Below, in pieces: positions 55,469 to 64,000 of a stretch of 64,000 bases of DNA; the stretch's first letter is position 1, and each line of letters starts with the position of its first letter. Location of the stretch: contig JAOALB010000013.1 in assembly GCA_025331125.1 (NCBI GenBank), positions 218,335 through 282,334 of the forward strand. Direction: 5' to 3'. The translations under genes were made by a program, and so were the position numbers. This DNA comes from Mycogone perniciosa. Taxonomy: Eukaryota; Ascomycota; Sordariomycetes; Hypocreales; Hypocreaceae. Under the pieces are notes generated by a model that worked only from the letters and a program-made list of their open reading frames with translations, ran no database searches and was not told the origin of the DNA.

Positions 55469-58324
55469 TCTGGCCGAGGGACCAAGGGCGAGACGATCAA
55501 AAAATCGTGAGAGGCGAGGCGCGCAGCCGCCGCGGTAATGCCTCCGCCAAGTCCGGAGGCGATTGTGCTTGTGATGATGGCGGAGGAGTGAGAGCCGGAG
55601 GTCGCGACACGGTAGGCCCCGGAGAAGACGGTGCGCGCAGTCAAGGAAGCCCTCTGAATCTCCCCAGCAAGAAAACTGCTCAGGATGCGGAGGATGCGGA
55701 CGGCGCTGCCAGTGACGGAGGCAGATGACGGGCCCGCGAACGGATGAGAGATCGGCGTGGTCTGGATGGATGGCTGAAGGGCCGGAGCAGTGAGAGATAG
55801 GTGGGCGATGAGGTGGAGGAGGAGGAAGAGGAAGACGCAGGAGGAGAAGAAACGGAGGGCGGCGCTGAGGTGGCCTTGGGGGACTGAGGCGGGGGGGTGT
55901 CGAGGGTGTCCCAGCGGACAGCGGACAGCGGCCAGCGGCCACAGCGGTTGAAGCCCCAGATAGCACGGGCGGATCGGCTTGACCTGCCGGGCCTGAGGGC
56001 TCCACTCAGGGCGCTGAGCAGCCGAGTTTACAGTGAGGGCGCGTGTGAGGCCAGCGGAGGACGGGCGCCAGGCCCTGAGGCATTCACTGGACCTTGCTGT
56101 GTTGTATGCCTCTCCAGGACTGCCGGATGAGATGAAACTGCTCGCACCCAATAGATCGGACGATGCGACAGATGAACGAGGAGTGGTAGTATACACTTCG
56201 TAGTAGTAGTACTCTGTAAATGACGTGCTACTGCTGGAAAACTGAATTCTGGTGAGAGCGGAAGTGAGACTCTGCCCATCATCCGTGTCTATTATTATCA
56301 CTGCATTGTCCCCAGCATGTTTCAACGGAGACTCGGTCGCGGACCACCACCTCAATATGTACCTAGGGTGTGATGCAGGTTGACAGAAGTGCCGCCAAGA
56401 GTGACCAAAACCATTTCCGCCAGTCTTCTCTCTTTTTCTTTCTTTTTTTCTCTTTCTTTCATAACGTCCACAGAGTGCGCAGGTATGCGTGCAATGCGCG
56501 CGTGTGCGGCATGTGTGCTATCGCCGCTGTTCCCTTCCATCTACCCACTCTCCAATTCCCACTGACTGGCGCGGCGTCTGACTGACACAGCCGCGCCGGA
56601 TGTCGGACTTAGCCTCTCCTTGATGGATGCTGATCTCCGCGGCATTATCTCTATTATACAAAGTTGGCTTCTTGTTGTGTCCTCATATGCAAACACTAGA
56701 TCTGGCGACTTGCGACACTCGCACCCCGATCATGTACTACGACTCACATCACCATGACTGCGCGACTCGTATGTACGAGTACTTCGTATTATTACGACTC
56801 TTCACGGAACACAGCCCAGGGCACCCCTCCGACGACGGCCCAGGACAGAAGACGCCTCTGGACTTTGGGCGGCCGCCTGTTCGTGTAGCTACAAGTACTG
56901 TACTCGTAGATCTCGTGTAATGTAATGTGGCCAACCGCACGGAGTAACGTAACGGCCCCCCTAGCACGAGAATCATCAGCCCGACTAGAGGGCCAAAGCC
57001 GGCGACCGAGGATGAGCGGTCGGTCGACCAGTTCCCTTCATTCCGGAAGCCCTCCGTACGGAGTAGAGAGTCCACAAGTCGCCGGGCAGAGACATTGAAT
57101 TCAGATCCGATAACTATCTGGACTCGAATTCGGAATCCCGCCTTGGTCAACCAACTTATACGATGCAAATGGGATGGGGTGACAGATTGCAGATTCCTGC
57201 TTCCCATTTCGCTCAACCACGTTTTCAACTTGCTGGATTATTGTCGTTGTTTGTCTGCGCGTTTTTCGGGTCTGGCTAACTAACCCTCTCCTCAGACGCG
57301 CAAAGCCGCCACCACTTCTCACCAAGGCACATAGTAGCCACAGATTAACAATTCTTTCGTGTCATGCACGATATGTCGCCGAGCGACAAACCCGATTCTA
57401 ATAAACGCAACATCCCTACAGAATTGCTCCCCTGTCTACGGAGTATTTCCCAACTGACCCAGTGATGACCTGACCGAAATCCGTCGCACGACATTTTCCT
57501 GCATCAGATCATTTCCGAGGGCCTGGCCTGGAGTCATGCCATACCTCCAAACGTACACGCGGAGGTTCAGGGCAACTCTGCGTGACATAGCCATTCCCAC
57601 CCAAAAGCGATTCGGGCCGTAACGTGTCAGTTCCGCCACTGACGGTCGGGAGACGTTAAGAGTTAGAGTGAGCCAACACTGTGACGTGACAGCTTACCTC
57701 CTCCTCCTCATCCTCTCTTCCGGGCTCTGCCGGAGTAGTGAGCCAACCCCTGAGCTCCGCCATTGTGGCCGAAGCAAGCGCCCTCTCACTTACATGCCCA
57801 GTACCTTTTTTTTGGTGAAACCGGCGGAACAACCGATATTATTTTGTAACAGCCATCAGCAACTTTGACACATCTGATCGTCAAGCTACAATACGTACGG
57901 AGTGCCGTAAAAAAAACGGACAAGTCGGGCCTCTCGGCAATCCGAATATTCAATACTATTATTACATCGGCACGTTGGACAGTCCGGGGGACCGAGGCTC
58001 AGGCTCAGGGGGCACGTCATCTCAAGACCTGGAATTGCCGATAGGACGCACCCCTGTCACCTCTGCCGGCAGCGGAATCCTCCGCTATCACACCGCTGAA
58101 ACAATACGAATCATGTACGGGGTAGTTAATATTTTATATAAAAAAGTAATTCCGGAATTGTCACTATGGCTTCATCTCGTAGGATAAGAATCAAGACAGA
58201 AGGTTTTGGACAATTTCCAGTTGTATCTTTTCCCAAACTTCATACTGGTTGGTGTAATAAACGGTGAACTATCTGCCTCCATATCCTTGTTCCCCTAATA
58301 CAATTCGCTGTAGAAGCATGTCCC
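55469..58324. other. Intergenic region upstream of the second regulator
   Basis: 2.9 kb. The first 800 bp are GC-rich and should be the regulator's promoter and leader; long overlapping open frames there reflect composition. The remainder is AT-richer with elements TACGGAGTA near 57057-57066, 57437-57445 and about 57897, and TACGAGTACTTCGTA near 56774-56789. No gene is supported. Confidence 0.5.
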
Positions 58325-60825
58325 TCAACACTGGATGGCATGGTCGCCGCTCGGCAAGGAAACAGCATACTCCAGCGAAAGCTTGACAGCTTTGCCCGCA
58401 TTCAGACTCACATCCCAGCTGACCTCGCCGCCCTTCTTCAGCTTTGCCGACGCCTTGCCCCAGTCCTGGTCGTCCCTGGCCTGGTTTCCCGGAACACCTG
58501 CTGCAACGCCCACACCGTCGACAGACAGGCCGCGTGGATCGATGAGCTCGACACGCAGGCGCTCATCTTCTGAAATAGGAATCTGATCCAGGACGAGGAG
58601 AGAGACGGCTCTCCCAGCTGCCACACGAGTGTTGTGCAGCGTGATGGTCCGGACATACACGGAGCTATTCTCCTTGCTGAACAACCCGGATGTCGCCCGT
58701 CGAACTTCCGGCTTGGGATATGAGACCTTGATCGCAGGGTCCACGCCGAGACTCAGACTGAAGGTTTCGCCAGCGCTGCACCGTGGCAGGGACGTCTTGC
58801 CCATAAAGGTGCCGTCAAGCGTCAACCCAGCCTGGCCCTTGAGCAGCGTCAATTTGCTGTTGTTTTTGAGCTTGGCCTTGAGGTACGCCACGACCTTGTA
58901 CTTGGCCACGACGGTGTGACTAAATACAACGTTGGGGAAGTGGACACGGGCGACGCGTTGCTTGGAGCCAGCAGACTTCGGGGCGAGTGTCTTCAGTCCA
59001 GGAAGGTCGTAGGTGGTGGTAAGGCCTGTCTCCTCCATGAGGGATTCCTCAAAGTCAAGATCAGGCTCCCGGTCTGACTCTGATTCAGCACTGTCCTCTA
59101 CTGGTTCTGGCCGAGAATGGGCTGGCAAAGCGCGACCCTCTGCGGGCGCTGCGCTGCCAAAGGCCGTGGTTGCCTGACCTGCGATGCGCATCCCACTACG
59201 ACTGGCAGACGCACCGAAGGCGGAGGAGCCGGTCATGCCTCTTGGCGCGGCTGCTCTCGGTGGTGCTGACCCCGGAGGCTGGCTAGCGAGTATCGATTGC
59301 CAGGCAGCGTTGGCCATAGGTGGTGGTGGTAGCACAGGAACAGGCGCCTGAGGAGGATGAGGCGGTTGTTGTAGTTGTTGTAGTTGCTGTTGGTGCTGCT
59401 GCTGTTGGCCGAATAATGGGTTCCCGGCGTAACTCTGGATCTGTGTCCAGACTTCTGCTTTCTTGGGTTTTTCGGAAAGTCCAAACATTTCTGACCAAGG
59501 CTTCTGACCATTACCTTGCCGTTGCTGCAATTGGTTGCTCATGAAAGCTTGACGTTCTTCATGGCTATGAAGGATCTCGTTGTCGTTGACATAGGCGCTC
59601 CTATGGGCGAGTTTGATATGCCAGGGTGTGAGGGTAGGAATAGCATCTTCAAGGCCAGCGAAGGTGGTTTGCGACGTGGAGAGTGTGACTTTGCAGTTGC
59701 TCCAAGTCTCCGATGTAAAGTTTCTCAGCATGGCATCAAAGTACAGGGATGCGGTCGCGTTGGTAGTCGAGAGTTGGAGATCATAGCTTGGGGACCAGTA
59801 TGCCGATGATGTGACATACGACAGCACCAGGTCGCATTCGATAGGGACGCCATCTTTGTCCTCGACATCTGATACTAAAATCTTGGCCACATCTGCTTCA
59901 CTGGAAATTGAGGCACGACGTGACGACATCGGAGTGAAAGTGGAAGCTTCAAGCGTAATGCGCACGCTGTAGCACATCCTGGGCCAGAACCTCTCTCGCT
60001 CACTGCGGATGCGGTTCTTCTCCTTCTGGGCCTCCTCCTTGCGTCTCTCCTTCGCCAGCTTCTCCTTCTCCTTTTCCTTGCGCCTCTTCTCTTTCTCCTT
60101 GTTTGCCTTGACTTTCTGTCTGTCCTCCTGTTTCTGCAACTTGGCGACTTCTTTTTCGGCCTTGTCGATCTTCTCGTTGAGTTCGCGCTGTCGTTTGGTC
60201 CCGATCATCTGGTCTTCGAAAGCCTTGACGCGTTGCTCCTTGTACGTATCCAAGCTGTCCTGAATCACGACATTGCGCTTGCGATCTAGGGTGTTTCCAT
60301 ATGAATCCAAGATATCCAGGCGTTTGAGAGCACTGGAAACCTCCTCCTCGGCGAGCTGCAGCTGATCCCTAAGATCTGTGAGCGATTCCTTAGCGGCATG
60401 TAGCTCATCGTGCTCCGGCTCATCATCGTCATCATCATCATCATCATCATCATTGTCAGACTCCTCGTCTGAGTCGGGGTACACCTCCTCAAAGATTTCT
60501 CGATTGGGCAGAAGTTCAACAGCTATATCAGTGATGGTAGCGGCCCCATTGCCCTCAAGTTTGATCGAGTCCGAGTCAACCGTGGGACTAAGTCCAACAA
60601 TGGTGATTTCATTGGTGCCACGCTGGAAAGGAGCATGTTAGGCAAAACTGAGCCGGAGGCAGTCAAGGTTACATTGCAACTCACGTTGAGTTCTACCCCT
60701 TTGATCTCACGCGAGACTTGTGCTCTGGTGGGGAAAAGCGTTACCGAGACAGTACTGAGGTCTCGGACCTTGTACTCGGTCTTGTGGATGGAGTCCACGT
60801 CACTGATTGCAGTCGTAACACCCAT
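58325..60825 (-). CDS. DUF4139/DUF4140 protein (mucoidy-inhibitor-like) with coiled coil
   Basis: Two exons on the minus strand, 60825-60685 and 60622-58325, encode 812 residues. The N-terminal DUF4140 region starts DLSTVSVTLFPTRAQVSREI. It is followed by a run of ten Asp and by a long highly charged coiled coil (QLAEEEVSSALKRLDIL, then KANKEKEKRRKEKEKEKLAK). The C-terminal beta-rich DUF4139 part includes LVLSYVTSSAYWSPSYDLQL, LYFDAMLRNFTSETWSNCKV and CSAGETFSLSLGVDPAI. A Gln/Pro-rich disordered loop divides it. The intron (62 bp) has donor GTGAGT and acceptor TTTCCAG, phase 0. The family occurs in bacteria and fungi but no biochemical role is established. The product is predicted soluble. 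Confidence 0.88.
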
Positions 60826-61740
60826 GGCGTGCTCGAGATGGTATCACGGTATTACAGAGATTGTCATTCACTAGCTGACAAAATTGATCGAGTTATGGAA
60901 TAAGTGTATGAAGACGACTGTTGAGAGTGAAGTACGAATGTGGAAAATAAATGGAATGACAAAGGGTTTTTTATATGTGCGGCTGAAGATGAGAACACGC
61001 GGCGTCCTTTAGGCAATGCGGCCACATATGCAGCTATTATAGGCAGACACAGAAGCAGACAGATACAAGTATACAACGGAGTGCACAGCCTTCTTCTACT
61101 CAGTCCCCCCGAATTCGGGTATATCGGTGATTAAAGCTCAGTTGAAGAAACAAGGTTAAACGAACAAACCCCAGTCAGAACCCGGTTGGTCTGGGGCTTC
61201 TCTGTTTTTAGTGGGAGCCTTGTCGTAGCGCCAATAGTCGGTTGACCTATGAAAGGCCAACTTGAAAACTGCTGTGTTCAGCCCCACGATCGCAGGACGT
61301 TTGACGTGCATTGGCCGAGGGGCATTGTCACCGAATCTGTCATAGGCCTCTATGAAGTAGTTCGTATGGATTGATGAGTTATTCGGCGGGCTGATAGGTC
61401 GGTCCGAATGTACTCGGACCGACTACTCACATTAAGTCAACAAGTAAGCTTAAATTGTTGTATGTTCATACTATTTATTACCCAAGGCCGACAACGAAAC
61501 ACTTGCTAGGTTTATGCATTCAGCAGGCCATTCTTAATTGGCTTATATATGGAGTCGAGGAAATCTGCCAATTGGTGGCTCTTTATGGAGGTACTACTAT
61601 TATTATGGTTACGCTAATCTTGAGTTGGCCAACTTGCTATACTTCGCCACGCATGCATTCTACAGCTGGCATTTTATCCTTGTGCAGTGTAGAAAAACAT
61701 GTCAGATGTTTAATCTTGGCCGTGTCATTATAGCAAGCAC
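60826..61740. other. Intergenic region with a hairpin
   Basis: Upstream of the DUF4139 gene. Apart from the hairpin at 61398-61423, no gene or repeat family member is evident. Confidence 0.55.
61398..61423. repeat. Perfect inverted repeat, 10-bp arms and 6-nt loop
   Basis: Arms GTCGGTCCGA (61398-61407) and TCGGACCGAC (61414-61423) are exact reverse complements around loop ATGTAC. No T-run follows directly, so a terminator role is not suggested. Confidence 0.8.
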
Positions 61741-61829
61741 GGTTCCGTGGTCTAGTTGGTCATGACATTTCGTTAACAGTTTAGTTGACACCACCGAAAA
61801 GGTCCCCGGTTCGAGCCCGGGCGGAATCA
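61741..61829 (+). tRNA. tRNA-Val (anticodon AAC) with a 15-nt intron
   Basis: The acceptor arms GGTTCCG and CGGAATC pair, with A as discriminator. The D region GTGGTCTAGTTGGTCATGAC serves as A box and GGTTCGAGCC as B box. The anticodon stem TTTCG/CGAAA encloses loop TTAACAC once the bases 61779-61793 (GTTTAGTTGACACCA) are removed; that intron sits after position 37 as in other eukaryotic tRNA genes. Mature length is 74 nt. A T6 terminator follows at 61837. Confidence 0.95.
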
Positions 61830-61836
61830 CCATTTC

Positions 61837-61842
61837 TTTTTT
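61837..61842 (+). terminator. RNA polymerase III T-run terminator
   Basis: Six T residues eight bases past tRNA-Val, suited to Pol III termination. Confidence 0.75.
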
Positions 61843-62349
61843 GTCTCCCACGAAGACTAGATTGAACCACGGTCTTCTTCATCTTTCATTGCATCTCATC
61901 GAAAATATTTATTGGATTGATGGTGTTAGGGCAGGTTTTCTGGTGTTCTTTTTGTTTGTCATCGTCTCGGATTAAAACTTCATTGGTTGATTCTAGCTAC
62001 CACAACAGATTTCTTTTTATATTTATATTTATCTCATTGTTTTTGAGCGATGCGCTACATATAACCGACCATCTTTCGGCTGTGCTTGTGTGAATGAGAA
62101 TCTTGCAAAGGTTTCTCACATTTATTAATGAATATCCATGACTATCTTTCTCTCTCTTTCAATATTAGTCTCCAGGGTAGGAAACAGGTCGCCGAAACTA
62201 TGTTTGGGCAGGGCTTCACTGATCAAGCAGAGATGAAGCAGATCATAACAGAACGCCAGAATCGTGAATCAAAGCGGTAATCTAGGCTTTCAAATGTGTT
62301 CTTGCTCAGAAGACTCACATATGCGTTGATCACGACTCTGCGACATGTG
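61843..62349. other. AT-rich spacer upstream of the orphan gene
   Basis: About 500 bp of AT-rich sequence between tRNA-Val and the orphan gene's promoter. Nothing further is recognised. Confidence 0.5.
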
Positions 62350-62362
62350 TATATAAATATAT
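62350..62362 (+). promoter_or_regulatory. TATA-like box of the orphan gene
   Basis: TATATAAATATAT lies 83 bp before the preferred start codon at 62445. Position and sequence fit a TATA element. It also means that the ATG at 62361 overlaps the box and is unlikely to be translated. Confidence 0.5.
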
Positions 62363-62444
62363 GGTGGAGGAAGCTCATGACTTTCCAGTACACATCTCGC
62401 ACATCTCGCTCACAAGACATCTCGCTCACCACAAATTTGCAACC

Positions 62445-63140
62445 ATGGTAGCGCCTCAGATAAACCTCTGGGTTCAAGTTGATCGGGGACAGGCTGCCCG
62501 TCATTACGTTATTGACGCAAACGTTCTCAACTACAACATCCCTCGAATTGGAATCCTCACTCGAGCATGGACTACGGGGACACAGACCCAGATTGTCAAG
62601 GGCCTCAAGGGTTTTCAGCGATGCACTCTCCAAGCCAGCCTTCACCAACTGTTCGCCAATCTCCAAGCCTACAGCAATGGTTACGAGTTTGATCCGTTCA
62701 AAGACGACAAGAGGACACTCCGGCAAGCCACTGACGATGCCAGCAAGAGACGGGTGCTGATGACATGGTGCATCACCCTGTGCGATATATGTGACATCCT
62801 GGACCATGACGCCTACCTGGGCTGCTCCAACTTCTTGTTTGAGCAGTTCCTCGTTGCATTTGAGGCTCTGTTTCCACAGCTCAGGAACCTGGGCATGAGG
62901 AATGAGACTTCTGAGGTCTTCTACGCCTTGACAAAGATCTTCCGGGGCACTAAGCAGGTGTATCTCGACCGGCTGCACGCAATTTGGAATGGCCTTGGTC
63001 AGGAGAGACGAGATACCCTTTTGAGGGAGCTCAGTGTGAATCGGCACATCCGAGGACCCGGGAAGACGCTTGATCGTATGTATTATGCGATCCAGCATCC
63101 ACGGAGGCCACGAAATATGGCGGAATTCGATGAGGATTAA
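62445..63140 (+). CDS. Orphan-like protein of unknown function, 231 residues
   Basis: One open frame from ATG 62445 (context AACCATGG) to TAA at 63138-63140. An in-frame ATG at 62361 would add 28 residues but overlaps a TATA-like box. The product is soluble and mostly helical by eye: QASLHQLFANLQAYSNGYEF, MTWCITLCDICDILDHDAYL, FEQFLVAFEALFPQLRNLGM, then a basic tail (HIRGPGKTLDRMYYAIQHPR). I recognise no domain. The 5' leader holds a direct repeat of ACATCTCGCTCAC-like units (62392-62430). It sits between tRNA-Val and a retroelement-like fragment, a common setting for lineage-specific genes. The protein-like composition makes it a believable gene, of unknown role. Confidence 0.65.
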   Translation: MVAPQINLWVQVDRGQAARHYVIDANVLNYNIPRIGILTRAWTTGTQTQIVKGLKGFQRCTLQASLHQLFANLQAYSNGYEFDPFKDDKRTLRQATDDASKRRVLMTWCITLCDICDILDHDAYLGCSNFLFEQFLVAFEALFPQLRNLGMRNETSEVFYALTKIFRGTKQVYLDRLHAIWNGLGQERRDTLLRELSVNRHIRGPGKTLDRMYYAIQHPRRPRNMAEFDED

Positions 63141-63245
63141 AGAGCGAGGTAAAACGGGTAAACAAAGGGGACCCTACTAATACTCTACAAAGGGTATAAT
63201 GCACTTGATAGTAAAACAAAAGCAGTAAAGGAATTTAAAGCCCCT

Positions 63246-63590
63246 TTATATTATAGTGCTGAAGTTAATTTCCTTACTTTTACCTATAACTGACTCTTTG
63301 TTGAGGAATTTGCGGAGGAATGTGTTTGTCGTCCCGGCTATTTTGTACACCGGTTGATGGCGTGCGTCTGGTAGCGATGCGATCCTCGTTCGTGATAGCT
63401 GCCGGAACGTGGGTATAGGGTTGGCATCTCTATAGGTTGGAATAGCGGGTTTATCGATTATCGCTACTGTTCTTTCGAATGGAGCAATGGCCTTCCACAG
63501 GTCCTTGGAGATCTTGCTAGAGATATAATTTAGCCAATCTTCCCAGTTATCGATACCGGTCAAGATAACTTTGGAAGAGGGTTGCGACAT
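63246..63590 (-). mobile_element. Copia-gag-like open frame, probable retroelement remnant
   Basis: A minus-strand frame of 114 codons (ATG 63590 to stop at 63246). Its start, KVILTGIDNWEDWLNYISSK then ISKDLWKAI, resembles the N-terminal region of Ty1/copia gag polyproteins ("L.G..NW..W...I...A...D.W..I"). It ends far short of a full gag, and no protease, integrase or reverse transcriptase frame is found nearby. The surrounding DNA is AT-rich. I see no LTR pair. It could be a domesticated gag fragment or a chance likeness. Confidence 0.4.
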
Positions 63591-64000
63591 TGTTTATGGC
63601 AAAGGTATGTTATTTCTCTGTTCCTGAAGACTTATTGCAGTTGCTTCTTATTGACGAGATCAATTGATCAGAAAATGACTTATCTTTTATAGCCGCAGTG
63701 GCTTCTTACCGCGGGTCCGGGCTCATAACTGTTGGAATCTACCGTCATGTTCATCAGCGAATTCTCATAGCAACGAGCATACGATACGATATTCTGTTGA
63801 TTGATGCCCCGTTCCTAACGTGTCCCTTTTCAGTCTTCTTATATCAATTGGAATGCCTGTTTCCGTCACATTATAGTGGCCAAAGAAGCTGGCCACATCC
63901 TGTTGTTTTCATCCTCTTCATTCCTGTCAACCTCAGTAACGGATTATTCCACATCACGGCACATTCCACAACATGACACATTCCTTCATTCCAACGCACA
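63591..64000. other. Window end, AT-rich, no gene seen
   Basis: The last 410 bp carry only short frames without motifs. Direct repeats of a CACATTCC-like word (GGCACATTCCACAACATGACACATTCC) occur near 63958-63984. Confidence 0.5.

Noticed and set aside
55154..56005. N-terminal extension of the second Zn2Cys6 regulator by about 179 codons
   Set aside because: The extension is open but has no ATG before 55468 and looks like leader sequence.
54922..56355. Minus-strand open frame of 477 codons covering the regulator's leader and first intron
   Set aside because: GC-rich shadow in a different frame from the zinc cluster, rich in Pro, Arg and Ser, with no domain.
60425..60460. CAT trinucleotide run as a microsatellite
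   Set aside because: It encodes the ten-Asp stretch of the DUF4139 protein and is explained by coding.

Overview
The window is nuclear DNA of a filamentous ascomycete, most likely a eurotiomycete of the Aspergillus/Penicillium type. The evidence is short introns (about 55-250 bp) with GTRNGT donors and CTAAC/CTGAC-like branch sites, Zn2Cys6 regulators, fungal-only proteins (translation elongation factor 3, JEN carboxylate permease, ASTRA subunit Asa1) and tRNA genes with short introns. Identifications were made by reading translations, recognising motifs and fitting exon phases; no database search was run. Coordinates of multi-exon genes are the outer limits, with exons listed in the evidence.

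Layout. 1-342: 5' part of an unknown minus-strand gene. 3417-6859: eEF3. 8012-8187: two tandem tRNA-Gly(GCC) genes. 8763-10575: amino-acid permease (minus). 13611-16649: TPR protein of the Emw1/TTC27 type. 17131-21916: GYF-domain protein (minus). 23011-23862: a small three-exon membrane-protein gene reconstructed here (minus). 24067-24741: RNase P/MRP subunit Pop4 (minus). 25184-27807: PlsB/GNPAT-type acyltransferase. 27997-29100: pantoate-beta-alanine ligase (minus). 29551-31365: 14-TM drug/toxin-type MFS pump (minus). 32596-33267: unknown protein. 33467-34937: Asa1-like WD40 protein (minus). 37498-39833: Zn2Cys6 regulator. 39923-41043: TTC1-like TPR protein (minus). 41527-42410: HAD phosphatase. 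42748-43353: LURP-one/tubby-like gene broken by one in-frame stop, with a decayed partial tandem copy beside it. 44096-44899: TenA-like protein. 46122-46702: Gln/Gly/Tyr-rich glycine-zipper protein. 47248-49446: JEN-type monocarboxylate permease (minus). 52702-55468: second Zn2Cys6 regulator (minus). 58325-60825: DUF4139 protein (minus). 61741-61829: tRNA-Val(AAC). 62445-63140: orphan gene. 63246-63590: a copia-gag-like fragment in AT-rich DNA.

Most genes are housekeeping functions (translation, tRNA processing, lipid and CoA precursor synthesis, vesicle traffic, chromatin) mixed with transporters and regulators. I see no secondary-metabolite cluster, CRISPR array, prophage or intact transposon. 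The most interesting structures are the tRNA-Gly pair, where one copy carries a 12-nt intron that nearly repeats the 10 nt before it; the decaying LURP-one locus; a GC-AG intron in the first regulator; a possible peroxisomal tail (-AHL) on the acyltransferase; and a dispersed family of short TACGGAGTA-like sequences seen almost only between genes.
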